DNA from: Melioribacteraceae bacterium
GTDB lineage: Bacteria; Bacteroidota; Ignavibacteria; Ignavibacteriales; Melioribacteraceae
NCBI GenBank assembly: GCA_027030245.1
Contig: JALVFE010000021.1
Location: 350,247-414,246 of the forward strand
Direction of reading: 5' to 3'
DNA: 64,000 nt
Part shown: positions 45,987 to 56,168 of the stretch, one piece after another
Layout of the letters: every line of letters begins with the position of its first letter
How positions within the stretch are numbered: the first letter of the stretch is position 1
Translations under genes and position numbers: made by a program
Notes under the pieces: model-generated
The model's database searches: none
Told to the model about the DNA's origin: nothing
The model's input: only the letters and a program-made list of their open reading frames with translations

Positions 45987-47186
45987 TTAGTAGGTCCAGT
46001 TAACCGTTTGAAGAACGGAATCTTCAATTTCGTATTCGAACGGTAACATGTCGGCCAATTTTTCAAACGACCAATATCCGAAAGTTTCAATTGCAAATTC
46101 GTCGAAGAAGTGTCCTTTGCCATCTAACAATACTGATAGTTTATGGAGTTTAATCCACGAAGTTTGATAACCGGGCGGTCGATTGTAAAAACCGAGAAGT
46201 TCAAGATAACCTTCCTCTTCCCATTCCCTGTTGTATGTTATTTGTAAATAATTAGAGAATGATAAAGTGTAATAATTTTTATCGGGTGTTTTCGCAACTA
46301 TTTTAGAAACGTCTACCGGATATATTATAGGTTTTATAACCGATTTCCACGGTAAATCAGTGCAAGACAAAACCGTAAATCCATTGTCGGTCAATTTTGA
46401 GTTTAACCTTTTAGAAACCAACGAAGCCAGAGTATCGTCGATTGATAAAGAAGAGTCTTGTTCATCTAAGTAATTATATTGTTCGATTAACACACGCAAG
46501 AAATGCGTTAAAGAACCGCAGTAAGCTGTTAATCTGTTTTCTTTATAAATTTGTGCATCCGATTCATTTGCCGGTTGCATTTCTTCAAAATAAGGTTGCC
46601 CTGAAAACTTGGTTGTATATCCGTTAGTTTCAAAAAAATCCATGAAATATTTTAATTTATAGCCGAGACCATAATTCAATATTATCAAAGGAGTATTGCA
46701 ATTTGCTTTTAACCATCCGTTTTCCGTTTTGCTAAATTCAATTGAATACGGATTGACAATTTCGCATTGCTGAGCAAGAAAACCGGTTCCTAATAATTGC
46801 TTTTTGAACAATTCGTAATTTTCTTCCCAATCTTCATCTTCATTCTCTTCCACTGTTACTGCGGGCAACTGATATATTTTGGGTTTAAGTTTAACGTTAA
46901 AATTCAAATGTTTTAATTGAGTAATTTTAATTTTTCTTTTTTCGGCATGATAATTTACGTGTGAAAAAACAAGATAAAATATTCCGGGCGGGATGTTATT
47001 TATGGAAAACTTTCCTTCTTTATTTGTTGAAGAACCCAACATTGTTTTCAAAAGATATACGTTTACGTTTTTTACCGGTTTGCCGGTTTCAAGGTCGGTT
47101 ACCGTTCCCTCGATTTTCGATTGTGCGGAAACGACGGAAAAAATAAGAAACCAAAGAAATATTGCCGTTAAAACCCAAGGTTTCAT
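45987..47186 (-). CDS. CarboxypepD_reg-like secreted protein
   Basis: Envelope protein of 399 residues. It has a signal peptide (WVLTAIFLWFLIFSVVSAQ) and a carboxypeptidase-regulatory-like beta-sandwich at about 25-105 (GTVTDLETGKPVKNVNVYLL, NKEGKFSINNIPPG). The remaining 290 or so residues resemble the C-terminal parts of similar Bacteroidota proteins but I cannot name the family. The domain is usual in TonB-linked outer-membrane proteins, but no receptor barrel or plug is present. The start lies 1 base after the stop-side end of the lipoprotein gene region (47188), so it follows that gene closely in one operon. Function unknown. Confidence 0.75.
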   Translation of the reverse strand: MKPWVLTAIFLWFLIFSVVSAQSKIEGTVTDLETGKPVKNVNVYLLKTMLGSSTNKEGKFSINNIPPGIFYLVFSHVNYHAEKRKIKITQLKHLNFNVKLKPKIYQLPAVTVEENEDEDWEENYELFKKQLLGTGFLAQQCEIVNPYSIEFSKTENGWLKANCNTPLIILNYGLGYKLKYFMDFFETNGYTTKFSGQPYFEEMQPANESDAQIYKENRLTAYCGSLTHFLRVLIEQYNYLDEQDSSLSIDDTLASLVSKRLNSKLTDNGFTVLSCTDLPWKSVIKPIIYPVDVSKIVAKTPDKNYYTLSFSNYLQITYNREWEEEGYLELLGFYNRPPGYQTSWIKLHKLSVLLDGKGHFFDEFAIETFGYWSFEKLADMLPFEYEIEDSVLQTVNWTY

Positions 47187-47187
47187 T

Positions 47188-47739
47188 TTAAAATATTGTT
47201 GTATCTGAGTTATCTGTTTTAATTTTTTTTACGCGCACGGATTTTATTTTAAACGGATTAATCATATACATTTCGTTTTCCGGTATAACTACTTCCCGTG
47301 TGGAAAGCCATTTCTCAACTTCGGGTTCGTCTTCTTTGTAAACAATCCAAAGCGAACCGTCGGAAAGTTTAATTATTCCGTTATCCTTATCATAATCTTG
47401 TATGTAATTCAAATAACCGTACTGGTATCTGAAATTATCCGTACCGGCAACCGCACTGTGCGAAACTCTGATTTTTGTCCCGTTCAAATACATGTACCCG
47501 GTCTCCACAAGACTTTCGAGAACAAAGAAAACTTCCGTAAGATTTACTGCAATAATAATACGGTTCGCTATCCATACCGATCCGTCGGTAAGAGTAATAA
47601 CACGGCGGTTTACTTCGTGAATCGTTCCTTTGAAAAACCGGACTTCCCTAATTAAATCTTTGTACGTTTCGGTTGCGGGAGAACAGTATTGTAATAAAAG
47701 CATTAAGGATAAAAGGACGGTAAATATCTTTTTTTTCAT
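47188..47739 (-). CDS. Hypothetical lipoprotein
   Basis: About 183 residues from ATG 47739, which follows GGAGCAAAA; the longer reading from 47838 lacks such a site and would put 33 residues before the signal sequence. The N-terminus is a lipoprotein signal: KKK, hydrophobic stretch, then LLQYC with Cys as the likely lipidated residue. The body has two similar short units, ITLTDGSVWIANR and IKLSDGSLWIVYK, suggesting an internal duplication of a small beta fold. No family recognised. It lies 1 base upstream of the CarboxypepD_reg-like gene and is divergent from the AlaX-like gene. Confidence 0.7.
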   Translation of the reverse strand: MKKKIFTVLLSLMLLLQYCSPATETYKDLIREVRFFKGTIHEVNRRVITLTDGSVWIANRIIIAVNLTEVFFVLESLVETGYMYLNGTKIRVSHSAVAGTDNFRYQYGYLNYIQDYDKDNGIIKLSDGSLWIVYKEDEPEVEKWLSTREVVIPENEMYMINPFKIKSVRVKKIKTDNSDTTIF

Positions 47740-47863
47740 TTTTGCTCCGGGGAAATTCGCTCCCGTGATTTTAATATGAAAATAAAAATTGCAATAACAA
47801 ATTGCAACGGATAAATTTGTGAATGTTTTATTTATCATTCACCGTAAAACTCCGGAGAAAAAT

Positions 47864-48304
47864 ATGCCAAAAGAATATGACCCGCGAATGCATTCCGCCG
47901 AACACATACTGAACCAAACTATGGTAAGAATGTTTAATACCGGCAGGTCGTTCAGAGCTCACATAGAAAAGAAAAAATCAAAGTGCGATTACCGTTTCAA
48001 CAGAAATCTAACCGAAGATGAAATAAGAAAATTAGAAAATAAAGTAAACGAAGTGATCGGTAAGAACTTACAGGTTAAAGAAGAATTTTATACATTGGAA
48101 GAAGCGAAAACATTCGTAGATACTTCAAAACTTCCTCCAAACGTTGGCGAAAAAATACGGATAATTAAAATCGGTGATTACGATGCCTGTCCTTGCATCG
48201 GGCAACACGTTTCGGAAACCGGTGAAATAGGTCGCTTTAAAATCGTATCCACGGATTATAACGACGGAGTATTACGGATAAGATTTAAATTGGGATCTAT
48301 TTAA
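47864..48304 (+). CDS. AlaX-like tRNA-editing domain protein
   Basis: Stand-alone second additional domain (SAD) of the alanyl/threonyl-tRNA synthetase editing type, 146 residues from ATG 47864 (preceded by CGGAGAAAAAT). The metal ligands are visible as HSAEH near residue 10 and CPCIGQHV near 103. Such proteins usually hydrolyse mischarged tRNA. An upstream in-frame ATG at 47819 would add 15 residues but lacks a ribosome site. Apparently monocistronic, facing the small membrane protein gene with an 8-base tail overlap. Which amino acid it edits cannot be told. Confidence 0.85.
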   Translation: MPKEYDPRMHSAEHILNQTMVRMFNTGRSFRAHIEKKKSKCDYRFNRNLTEDEIRKLENKVNEVIGKNLQVKEEFYTLEEAKTFVDTSKLPPNVGEKIRIIKIGDYDACPCIGQHVSETGEIGRFKIVSTDYNDGVLRIRFKLGSI

Positions 48305-48515
48305 TTTCGACTTTTTTAAAATCTATTTTTTTAAAGTTATCCACAAATTCCGATTTCGATCCATAACATGAATGTGAAGAAGAACCGTCAGATGCACAAT
48401 GCCCGCCGCCGCAACAACTGTTTTCTTTTTGTTTGTATTTACTGAAATGTAACGACAATCCCATTACCACGGTTGCGAGAGCGAAAAACACTATTACTGC
48501 GATAATTTGTTCCAT
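48297..48515 (-). CDS. Small Cys-rich membrane protein, NqrM-like candidate
   Basis: Protein of 72 residues with one N-terminal membrane helix (IIAVIVFFALATVVMGL) and a cysteine cluster CCGGGHC...HSC near 34-50. NqrM is a protein of this size and layout (one helix, conserved Cys) needed to install iron in Na+-NQR, and is normally next to apbE downstream of nqrF. Here the gene follows apbE by 11 bases in the same direction. The residue pattern is not an exact match to NqrM as I remember it, so the alternative is another small Cys-rich membrane protein. It overlaps the end of the convergent AlaX-like gene by 8 bases. Confidence 0.6.
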   Translation of the reverse strand: MEQIIAVIVFFALATVVMGLSLHFSKYKQKENSCCGGGHCASDGSSSHSCYGSKSEFVDNFKKIDFKKVEIK

Positions 48516-48526
48516 TATATATTTTC

Positions 48527-49570
48527 CTAATTAAATTCTTCGATTAATTTTTTGAAACCGGGAGTACTTTTTTCAACATATTTTCCATTTTCGTGTATAA
48601 ACATAATTACCGGAAAGTTATGTTTCAAGGCAAAACGGAATCCCTCTTCGGGTCCCAAAACAAGCAAAGCGGTTGCCCAACCGTCGGCTGTTGCGCACGA
48701 AGGATCCACAACGCTAACCGATACCAAATTATGTGTTACGGGTCTACCGGTTCTTGGATCTATTGTGTGTGAAAACCTCTTTCCGTTAATTTCGAAATAA
48801 TTATAATAATCGCCCGAAGTAGCCATTGATAAATTAAACAATTTTACAATTTTACTTATTTTATTTGAACCGTCGGGGTATTGAATTCCGATTTTCCAAA
48901 AATCACTTTTATTTTTCTTTCCTTTAGTGCGTACTTCCCCGCCGATTTCTACCATATAAGCCGTAAATCCATTATCGTCCAAAAATCCGGCTACTTTATC
49001 AACTCCGTAGCCTTTCGCTATTGAAGATAAATCTACGTAAATTTTCTCATTCCGCTTTTTAACTGAATACGGATTTTCTTTTATTAAAATATTTTTGTAA
49101 CCAACATTTTTTAATCTTTCCTTAATTTCCTTTTCGGAAGGAATTTGTTCCCTCCTATTTTCGGGACCGAACCCCCACAAATTGACCAATGGTCCGACTG
49201 TTATATCGTACGCACCGTTCGTCATTTTAGAAATCTCAAGAGCTTTGCGCAACACAGTATAAAAATCTTTCGATATGGCAAACCAAGTTGTATCTTTGAA
49301 TTGATTAAACCTTGAAATTTCCGAGGAATCAATATACGTGGACATTTCCAGATTAATTAAACGTAAGAGACTATCAATTTGGGCGTGAATTGTTTTATAA
49401 TTTTTTCCTTCCGGCTTAACCAGTTTAATTTGATAAGTTGTGCCCATCGTTGTACCGTTTAGTACAACCACGTTCGATTCATTCGAAGGAGAACAAGAGA
49501 AGATACCGAAAAGTAAGATAATCCAACTTAAGGAAAAGCGGACGTACTTTAATAAGTTTTTTTCTTCCAT
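48527..49570 (-). CDS. apbE: ApbE, FAD:protein FMN transferase
   Basis: Periplasm-facing lipoprotein of 347 residues that attaches FMN from FAD to threonines of target proteins such as NqrB and NqrC. Signal peptide ends LLFGIFSC with lipobox Cys. Domain motifs: GTTMGTTYQIKL near 40, AYDITVGPLVNLWGFG near 120, SSIAKGYGVDKVA near 184, EIGGEVRTKG near 208, SHTIDPRTGRPV near 268. I chose ATG 49570 over the TTG two codons earlier. It overlaps the end of the CBS-protein gene. Its place just downstream of nqrA-F fits flavinylation of the two Nqr subunits. Confidence 0.95.
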   Translation of the reverse strand: MEEKNLLKYVRFSLSWIILLFGIFSCSPSNESNVVVLNGTTMGTTYQIKLVKPEGKNYKTIHAQIDSLLRLINLEMSTYIDSSEISRFNQFKDTTWFAISKDFYTVLRKALEISKMTNGAYDITVGPLVNLWGFGPENRREQIPSEKEIKERLKNVGYKNILIKENPYSVKKRNEKIYVDLSSIAKGYGVDKVAGFLDDNGFTAYMVEIGGEVRTKGKKNKSDFWKIGIQYPDGSNKISKIVKLFNLSMATSGDYYNYFEINGKRFSHTIDPRTGRPVTHNLVSVSVVDPSCATADGWATALLVLGPEEGFRFALKHNFPVIMFIHENGKYVEKSTPGFKKLIEEFN

Positions 49571-50016
49571 TTCCAATCTTCGTAATAACGCCAGCTTACC
49601 ATTTGATTAAGCCGTTCTATCTCTTTGGTTTTCTCGATTAACATTGCCTTATTCACGTCGCCCGCAGAAAGCAGTCCGATAAATTTTCCGTTTTTTTCAA
49701 TCAACAAATGTCTTAATCTCATACCTAAAAATTTATCTAACAATTGATATAATGAATCCGTATGCGGGGCATAGCGTAATCCGGTAATCATATAATCTTT
49801 AATCTTTGCCGTTCTCGGATTAAAATTTTCGTCCATAACATTTCTCATTAAATCGCGTTCCGTCCAAATTCCAACGTATTCATCACCGTCTTTTACCAGA
49901 ATGGCGCCGATGTTTTTACTTAACATCGTTTTAAGAGCATTATATATTGTATCTTCGGGTGAAACCGATATTATTTCGTGACCTTTTTTTTCAAGAATTT
50001 CACCGGCCGTTAGCAT
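49549..50016 (-). CDS. CBS-domain protein
   Basis: Protein of 155 residues made of a pair of CBS motifs (about 1-65 and 70-130; ISVSPEDTIYNALKTM, GIWTERDLMRNV, GLLSAGDVNKAM), a module that senses adenosine nucleotides. There is no attached enzyme. A strong ribosome site (GGGAGG) precedes ATG 50016. It lies 86 bases after nqrF and overlaps apbE, so it is probably part of the Nqr transcription unit; a regulatory role there is only inference. Confidence 0.88.
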   Translation of the reverse strand: MLTAGEILEKKGHEIISVSPEDTIYNALKTMLSKNIGAILVKDGDEYVGIWTERDLMRNVMDENFNPRTAKIKDYMITGLRYAPHTDSLYQLLDKFLGMRLRHLLIEKNGKFIGLLSAGDVNKAMLIEKTKEIERLNQMVSWRYYEDWKWKKKTY

Positions 50017-50062
50017 ACTACCTCCCTTGGCTAATGTTTAATTTTAAGTTGGATTTACTTGC

Positions 50063-50086
50063 TATATTTTATTTTTGTAAAATATA
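50063..50086. repeat. Perfect AT-only inverted repeat after nqrF
   Basis: TATATTTTA (50063-50071) and TAAAATATA (50078-50086) form a 9-base perfect inverted repeat with a 6-base loop, 17 bases after the nqrF stop. It could slow polymerase at the operon junction, but a stem with no G-C pair and no T-tract is a poor terminator. Confidence 0.3.
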
Positions 50087-50102
50087 ACAAACTTTCTACG
50101 TA

Positions 50103-51338
50103 TTAGCCACCAAAATCGTCAAATAAAATATTATCCCGTTCTACGCCTAAATCGTCTAACATTTTAGTAACTGCGCTAAGCATTAAAGGAGGACCGCAGA
50201 TATAGTATTCACAATCTTCCGGAGCCGGGTGGTCTTTCAGATAATTGTCGTACAATACTTGATGAATAAAGCCGGTATATCCTGTCCAATTATCTTCGGG
50301 AAGAGGATCGGATAAAGCTAAAAACCATTTAAAGTTTGAATTTTCTTCTTGAAGTTTGTTAAAATCTTCAACGTAAAATGCTTCTCTAAGACTTCTGGCA
50401 CCGTACCAAAAAGTCATTTTCCTTTTTGTATGAACACGTTTAAGTTGATCGAAAATCATTGATCTCATAGGAGCCATACCCGCGCCGCCGCCGATGAAGA
50501 CCATTTCCGCATCGGTATCTTTAACGAAAAACTCACCGTAAGGTCCGGATATTGTGACTTTGTCCCCCGGTTTCAAGCTGAAAATATAAGAGGACATTTG
50601 ACCCGGAGGTGCATCCGGTTTGTTAGGTGGCGGAGTGGCGATTCTAACATTCAACATGATTATTCCCTTTTCCAAGGGATAATTTGCCATGGAATAAGCC
50701 CTGACGATCGGTTCGTCAACTTTCGAAATGTAACGCCATAAATTATATTTATCCCAATCGGGACGGTATTGTTCATCGATATCAAAATCGGAATATTTTA
50801 CTACATGAGGCGGAGCTTCAATTTGAATATAACCGCCTGCTCTAAAGTCAACATTCTCTCCTTCGGGAAGTTGCAAAACAAGTTCTTTGATAAACGTAGC
50901 AACATTTTTATTCGACTTGACAGTGCACTCCCATTTTTTAATTTCGAAAACTTCGGGAGGAATTTCCAATTTCAAATTATGTTTAACGGCAACCTGGCAA
51001 GAAAGACGGTAATGTTCCCGTACTTCTTTTCTGTTCAATTTACCCAACTCAGTGGGTAAAACGTCGCCGCCGCCTTCCAAAACTTTAACTTTACATTCGC
51101 CGCAAGTACCTTGTCCCCCGCAAGCCGAAGGCAAATAGATTTGATTATCCGCCAAGACAAAAAGAAGTTTTCCGCCTATCGGCACTTCCAATTGTAAATC
51201 GGGATTTTCGTTTATATCGATTTTCACATTCCCCGACGGAACCAATTTCGACTTGGCAAATAGAATTACCAATACGAGCAAAAGAACAATAAGCGTAAAC
51301 ATTATTACGCCCAAAACTATTAAGCTTAATCCACTCAT
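50103..51338 (-). CDS. nqrF: Na+-translocating NADH:quinone reductase subunit F
   Basis: NADH-oxidising subunit of Na+-NQR, 411 residues. An N-terminal membrane helix (about 5-28) is followed by a plant-type 2Fe-2S domain ([10 protein letters not shown] near 73, fourth Cys near 113), then FAD domain (RAYSMANYP near 214) and NAD-binding domain ([13 protein letters not shown] near 280, CGPPLM near 380). Ends FDDFGG, as usual for NqrF. Last of the six nqr genes, 12 bases after nqrE. Confidence 0.97.
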   Translation of the reverse strand: MSGLSLIVLGVIMFTLIVLLLVLVILFAKSKLVPSGNVKIDINENPDLQLEVPIGGKLLFVLADNQIYLPSACGGQGTCGECKVKVLEGGGDVLPTELGKLNRKEVREHYRLSCQVAVKHNLKLEIPPEVFEIKKWECTVKSNKNVATFIKELVLQLPEGENVDFRAGGYIQIEAPPHVVKYSDFDIDEQYRPDWDKYNLWRYISKVDEPIVRAYSMANYPLEKGIIMLNVRIATPPPNKPDAPPGQMSSYIFSLKPGDKVTISGPYGEFFVKDTDAEMVFIGGGAGMAPMRSMIFDQLKRVHTKRKMTFWYGARSLREAFYVEDFNKLQEENSNFKWFLALSDPLPEDNWTGYTGFIHQVLYDNYLKDHPAPEDCEYYICGPPLMLSAVTKMLDDLGVERDNILFDDFGG

Positions 51339-51350
51339 AAAAATTTATCC

Positions 51351-51962
51351 TTACAATTGAATTCCAGAAAACAGCATAAACGCCATTGCCATTAATCCGA
51401 CAGTAATAAACGTAATTCCCAATCCCCTTAATCCTTTGGGAACATTACTGTATTTCATTTTATATCTTACACCGGCAAGCGCAATAATTGCAAGCGCCCA
51501 ACCTATACCGCTTCCCAAACCGAATACCACGCTTTCCATAAAAGTATAGTCGCGCTCAACTATAAAAAGCGAACCGCCCAAAATAGCACAGTTAACTGTA
51601 ATTAACGGAAGAAATATTCCTAACGCATTGTAAAGCGAAGGGACGAACCTGTCCAACGTCATTTCCAAAATTTGAACCATTGCGGCAATAACACCGATAT
51701 AAGTCAACAAACCCAAAAACGTTAAATCAACGTTCGGAAGTCCCGCCCAGCTTAATGCTCCTTTAACAAGAACGTTTTTATAAATCAAGTTATTAACGGG
51801 AACGGTGATAGCCTGAACTACAATTACTGCCAGACCCAAACCAACAGCGGTTTCCACTTTTTTCGATAACGCCAAAAACGTGCACATTCCAAGAAAGAAT
51901 GCCAACGCCATATTTTCCACAAAAATCGATTTTATAAACAAGCTTAAATAATGTTCAAACAT
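51351..51962 (-). CDS. nqrE: Na+-translocating NADH:quinone reductase subunit E
   Basis: Integral membrane subunit, 203 residues with six predicted helices and normal family length. Seen: [32 protein letters not shown] (with the Cys that helps bind the intramembrane iron centre), [13 protein letters not shown]. Paralogous to nqrD, which precedes it by 1 base. Works with NqrD to move electrons and Na+ across the inner membrane. Confidence 0.97.
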   Translation of the reverse strand: MFEHYLSLFIKSIFVENMALAFFLGMCTFLALSKKVETAVGLGLAVIVVQAITVPVNNLIYKNVLVKGALSWAGLPNVDLTFLGLLTYIGVIAAMVQILEMTLDRFVPSLYNALGIFLPLITVNCAILGGSLFIVERDYTFMESVVFGLGSGIGWALAIIALAGVRYKMKYSNVPKGLRGLGITFITVGLMAMAFMLFSGIQL

Positions 51963-51963
51963 T

Positions 51964-52584
51964 TTAATATTCCTCTACTTGTTCGGGTTTCCAGGTTCTA
52001 ACCGCCCAAATAATTAATCCGATAATAAAAAATGCGCTCGGCGATAACAAAAATAATCCGTTCGGATTGTACCACCCGCCTTCTGTTGTTAATTTTAAAA
52101 TCGATATTCCGAAAAATTTTCCGGAACCGATTAACTCGCGTAAAAATCCTACGGTTAATAAAATAAATGCATATCCCATACCGTTGCCGATTCCGTCTAA
52201 GAAACTTAAAACCGGCGGGTTTTTTAGAGCAAAAGCTTCCGCACGACCCATGATTATACAGTTGGTTATAATCAATCCGACGTAAACGGAAAGCTGTTTA
52301 CTAATGTCGTAAGCGTAAGCTCTTATCAGTTGATCGGCAATAATAACGAGAGACGCTATAATAGTCATCTCAACGATGATTCTGATACTACTCGGTACCT
52401 GCTTTCTGATAAGGCTCACAGAGAAATTGGAAATGGCGGTAACAAAAGTTACGGCTAATGCCATCACCAATGCCGTTTCGAGTTTAGCGGTAACCGCAAG
52501 AGCCGAGCATATACCCAAGATTTGCAGTGCAATCGGGTTATTATCAAAAATCGGATCTAATAAGACTTTTTTATACTTGCTCAT
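51964..52584 (-). CDS. nqrD: Na+-translocating NADH:quinone reductase subunit D
   Basis: Membrane subunit of 206 residues, six helices. Seen: [49 protein letters not shown], all characteristic of NqrD/RnfE. The TNCI cysteine is a ligand of the membrane iron cofactor. Overlaps the nqrC stop by 14 bases, suggesting translational coupling. Confidence 0.97.
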   Translation of the reverse strand: MSKYKKVLLDPIFDNNPIALQILGICSALAVTAKLETALVMALAVTFVTAISNFSVSLIRKQVPSSIRIIVEMTIIASLVIIADQLIRAYAYDISKQLSVYVGLIITNCIIMGRAEAFALKNPPVLSFLDGIGNGMGYAFILLTVGFLRELIGSGKFFGISILKLTTEGGWYNPNGLFLLSPSAFFIIGLIIWAVRTWKPEQVEEY

Positions 52585-53380
52585 TTTTCATTCCTCTAAG
52601 AGTTCTAAGGAAGTGACCGTAACCTTCTTCGCTCAACCAGAATCTTACAAGATTATTCACGCCGCGTGTTGTGAGCGTTGCACCCGAAAGCCCATCAATC
52701 GTATGATTTGCTTCCGGACTCGACGGATCGACTTTACCTTTGATTACTTTAATAATCGGTTGCCAATTATCGTTAAAAGCTTGTTTCCCTTTCCACAATT
52801 GTTTCCAGCGCGGGTTGTCCACTTCCCCGCCCAAGCCGGGGGTTTCTCCGTGTTCGTAAAATGTAATTCCGCTTATTGTTTTTAAATCCTTATCCAAAGC
52901 AATAAATCCGTAAAGCGTAGACCACAAACCTTTCCCGTAAATTGGAAGAATGTATTTGGAAACGTTACCGTCTTTATCCATTACCTTGTAAACTAACATG
53001 TATTTCGGTTTCTTTTTAATTCTCGCTATATCTTTCTCCGGCGGAATAGGTGTAACCAAATCGGGATTGCTTATAATTTTTTTCAAATCAAAGTTTTCCG
53101 GCATCAATTCTTTGGTATATTGATCTTCCGGAACAACTTCGCCGGTTTCAAGGTTTATCAATTCGGTTTTAATTTTTTTGTGATAAACTTCTTTAATTTC
53201 TTCGGAATTTCCTTCAGGCTTTAGATCGGCTGCTTCCAAAATATTTTCAATTTTATCCAGCTTTTTGTTTTCTTCTTGTTTTTCGCTTAAAGCAACCGTA
53301 GCCGAAGAGACAAAAACCGAACAAACCAAACAAACTCCAAGCGCCACGCCAATCGTTTTCTTTGCACTATCAGACGACAT
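52571..53380 (-). CDS. nqrC: Na+-translocating NADH:quinone reductase subunit C
   Basis: FMN-carrying subunit of 269 residues from ATG 53380, which follows AGGAGG; the longer reading from 53428 lacks a good site and overlaps nqrB more. One N-terminal helix ([19 protein letters not shown]) anchors a periplasmic domain. The flavinylation motif is DGLSGATLT near residue 232, whose Thr should receive FMN from Apb[12 protein letters not shown] is the other conserved segment. Overlaps nqrB by 11 bases. Confidence 0.96.
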   Translation of the reverse strand: MSSDSAKKTIGVALGVCLVCSVFVSSATVALSEKQEENKKLDKIENILEAADLKPEGNSEEIKEVYHKKIKTELINLETGEVVPEDQYTKELMPENFDLKKIISNPDLVTPIPPEKDIARIKKKPKYMLVYKVMDKDGNVSKYILPIYGKGLWSTLYGFIALDKDLKTISGITFYEHGETPGLGGEVDNPRWKQLWKGKQAFNDNWQPIIKVIKGKVDPSSPEANHTIDGLSGATLTTRGVNNLVRFWLSEEGYGHFLRTLRGMKNEQV

Positions 53381-54575
53381 TTTTTGCAAGCCTCCTTTTA
53401 ATATTAACATTGACGAATATTTTATCAATTATCGGTGCGAACACGTTACCGAATAAAATTGCAAGCATCATACCTTCGGGATAAGCGGGATTTATCACAC
53501 GTACCAGAACTACCATAATACCGATTAATAAACCGTAAAAATATTTTCCGCCGTTTGTCATTGCTGCGGTAACCGGATCGGTTGCCATAAATACCATTCC
53601 GAATGCAAATCCGCCTAACACGAAATGCCAAATCGGGCTGACCTGAAACATCGGATTCGTATCGCTTCCGATAAGGTTAAGAGTTAATGACATAAACACC
53701 ATTCCGCCTAAAACGCTTAACATTATTCTCCAAGAACCGATGCCGGTAGCAATTAAAATGACCGCACCGATTAAAATTGCCAATGTGGAAGTTTCTCCCA
53801 TTGAGCCGGGAATAAAACCGTAAAAGGCATCCGCCCAAGAATAACCGGCAGTGTGAAGACTTCCTTCCGCAAATTTTGCCAACGGGGTCGCTTTGCTGAT
53901 ACCGTCAACGGCAAGCCAAACTTTATCACCGGAGATTTGCGCCGGATATGCAAAGAACAGAAACGCTCTTCCGGTTAATGCGGGATTCAAAATGTTCATT
54001 CCCACACCTCCGAAAACTTCTTTGCCGAGTACAACCCCGAATGAAATCCCTACGGCAACTTGCCAAAGCGGAATTGTAGGCGGGAGAATCATCGGGAAAA
54101 GTAAACTTGTTACTAAAAAACCTTCGCTGATTTCATGTTTCCGTATAATGGCAAAAAGGACTTCCCAAAAACCGCCGAAAATCAAAGCCACAATATAAAC
54201 GGGTAAAAAGTAAAAAGCTCCGTGAATAAAGTTCGCCCAGAAACTGCCGGGATCGAACGGCACGCCGAGCGAATGTAGCAATCCCGCTTGCCATGTTCCG
54301 GGATTTTCTATATTCATTTGTGAAATTACAAGATTAGCCTGTAAACCCGTATTGTAAAAAGCAAACAATACGGCAGGGATAAGTGCAACAACCACTGTAA
54401 TCATTGTTCTTTTTAAATCGAGAGCATCCCTTACGTGAGAGGGATTTTTAGTTACTTCTCCCGAAGTAAAAAGAAAAGTTTCCGTAGCTTCAAAAAGCGG
54501 GTAAAATTTTTCGAATTTTCCGCCTTTCTTAAAATTCTTTTCCTGAGATTCGAAAAAGTCTCTTAAAAACTTCAC
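53370..54575 (-). CDS. nqrB: Na+-translocating NADH:quinone reductase subunit B
   Basis: Main membrane subunit, 401 residues, with about ten helices; binds riboflavin and a covalent FMN and forms part of the Na+ path and quinone site. The ApbE target here reads [10 protein letters not shown] near 230: Asp, Ser, Ala and acceptor Thr match the Dxx(S/T)xAT pattern, but the usual Gly (or Ser) before Ala is Lys. Shares one base with the nqrA stop. Confidence 0.96.
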   Translation of the reverse strand: MKFLRDFFESQEKNFKKGGKFEKFYPLFEATETFLFTSGEVTKNPSHVRDALDLKRTMITVVVALIPAVLFAFYNTGLQANLVISQMNIENPGTWQAGLLHSLGVPFDPGSFWANFIHGAFYFLPVYIVALIFGGFWEVLFAIIRKHEISEGFLVTSLLFPMILPPTIPLWQVAVGISFGVVLGKEVFGGVGMNILNPALTGRAFLFFAYPAQISGDKVWLAVDGISKATPLAKFAEGSLHTAGYSWADAFYGFIPGSMGETSTLAILIGAVILIATGIGSWRIMLSVLGGMVFMSLTLNLIGSDTNPMFQVSPIWHFVLGGFAFGMVFMATDPVTAAMTNGGKYFYGLLIGIMVVLVRVINPAYPEGMMLAILFGNVFAPIIDKIFVNVNIKRRLAKNVV

Positions 54576-55924
54576 TATTCTTCCTTTTGAATTATGTTTA
54601 AATTTTCCCTTAAAATAACACCATAATCGTTTTTAGAAGGACTGACGAAAGTGCACAACGCAACGTCTTCTTCGTCCAACTCAAGAGCCCCCAGATTTTC
54701 CGCTTCTTCAATATCTTTAACAGCCAACGCGCGGAAGAGAAATGTAGGCAGAATATCCAGCGGCATTACTTTTTCGTAACTTCCTATCGGGATTATCGGT
54801 CTAACGGCGCCGTTAAGCGAAGAGGAAAGATCGAACTTTTTATTCGGAAACAGTGCGGAAATTAATACGGGTTTAACGGAGAATAAATCCGCGCCTAAAG
54901 TTAACCACCCGAGAAATTTCTTTTCGTTACCTTCGCGGATAACGGAAACTTGCCTGTGGTATCTTCCCAAATATTTTTCCACATCCTTTGCAAGCCTTCC
55001 AGAAAGAACGGAGCCAGAAATAATTCTGTTGTTTTCACCCTCAATCTCGGAATCCATTAATTCAAATAAATCAGCGCCCATTCTTGTTTTTACTAATCTC
55101 GGTTTCTTTACTCTGGGACCCGCGATTGAAATAGTCCTTTCCACGTTTAACTTTCCCGTAGTGAACAATTCACCAATCATCGCTACGTCTTGCGCCGCAA
55201 TATGCCAGACTTTTTTGTGTAACGAAACCGGATCGAGAAAATGAATATGTGTTCCAACTAAACCGGCAGGATGCGGTCCCTCAAATTCCTCAACACATAA
55301 ATTTGGTAAATCTATTACCGGTATTGATTCATCCGGACTTTTGCAAAGAAACAATTTCCCTTCCGTAAGTTTGGAAATTATTTTAAGTCCGTTTTTAAAA
55401 TGTTCTTCCTTCCCTTCCAACACTTTCGAAACCTTGGGTGCATGAGGTTCCGTATCCATTGCGGTAACAAAAATGGAATGAGGGGAATTTTCGGGATTAG
55501 CAACATTGCTGAAAGGTCTTGCCCGCAGCGAAACCCAAGCTCCCGATTCTATTAATTCCTCCTTAATTTCTTCAACGCTTAACCCTTCCAGCTCGCTCTC
55601 AGAGTAGGATTTGAATGTGATCTCTTCGTTACCTTCCAATTCAAATACCAGCGAAAGGAATCTGCGTTTTTCGCCTCTGTTTATTTCTATTACCGTTCCG
55701 GAACCCGGCGCCGTGTATTTGATACCCGGAGTTTTTTTATCGGTAAATACAACTTGACCTTTCTTAACTTTATCCCCGACTTGAACCAACATTGTGGGTT
55801 TCATTCCGTTGAAATCCCTTCCCAATATGGCAATTCGGGAAACGGAATTACCTTGAGATATAGTTTGTTCCGGTTCACCCAACAGCGGTAAATCGAGACC
55901 TTTTTTAATTTTAGTTAAACCCAT
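54575..55924 (-). CDS. nqrA: Na+-translocating NADH:quinone reductase subunit A
   Basis: Soluble subunit of 449 residues, first of the operon. Starts [16 protein letters not shown], the standard NqrA opening; I chose ATG 55924 over the GTG three codons earlier. Other conserved segments: [25 protein letters not shown] near 57, [12 protein letters not shown] near 156, [10 protein letters not shown] near 230. About 240 bases separate it from the divergent aminotransferase gene, which should hold both promoters; I could not pick out boxes with confidence. Confidence 0.96.
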   Translation of the reverse strand: MGLTKIKKGLDLPLLGEPEQTISQGNSVSRIAILGRDFNGMKPTMLVQVGDKVKKGQVVFTDKKTPGIKYTAPGSGTVIEINRGEKRRFLSLVFELEGNEEITFKSYSESELEGLSVEEIKEELIESGAWVSLRARPFSNVANPENSPHSIFVTAMDTEPHAPKVSKVLEGKEEHFKNGLKIISKLTEGKLFLCKSPDESIPVIDLPNLCVEEFEGPHPAGLVGTHIHFLDPVSLHKKVWHIAAQDVAMIGELFTTGKLNVERTISIAGPRVKKPRLVKTRMGADLFELMDSEIEGENNRIISGSVLSGRLAKDVEKYLGRYHRQVSVIREGNEKKFLGWLTLGADLFSVKPVLISALFPNKKFDLSSSLNGAVRPIIPIGSYEKVMPLDILPTFLFRALAVKDIEEAENLGALELDEEDVALCTFVSPSKNDYGVILRENLNIIQKEE

Positions 55925-56168
55925 ACCGTTCACTTTTATACAATTATAAATAATTTAATTTGCTTATTAAAGAATTGAAAAGAAAAGAAATTTTTGGCAT
56001 CTTTTATTTGATTATTGTGTAAAAAAAGACAACGTTCGAAAATTAACTTTCACAAACTTACGAGATTGTTTTTGCAAGTTCAACGATTTTTTCAAAATTT
56101 TTTATACAAATTTATCTTATTTTTCCGGTGAGAAACTTAATTATCATATCAATATCCCGGAAAAGTTT

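Noticed and set aside
47740..47838. Longer start for the lipoprotein gene
   Set aside because: It would put 33 residues before a good lipoprotein signal; the ATG at 47739 follows GGAG.
50063..50086. Terminator of the nqr operon
   Set aside because: The stem has no G-C pair and no T-tract follows; apbE and the Cys-rich gene downstream probably need the same transcript.
53381..53428. Longer start for nqrC
   Set aside because: The extension deepens the overlap with nqrB and ignores the AGGAGG that precedes ATG 53380.
55980..56010. Sigma-54 promoter upstream of the aminotransferase gene (TGGCAT...TTTG)
   Set aside because: The spacing between the two elements is two bases too long and the GC of the -12 box is missing.
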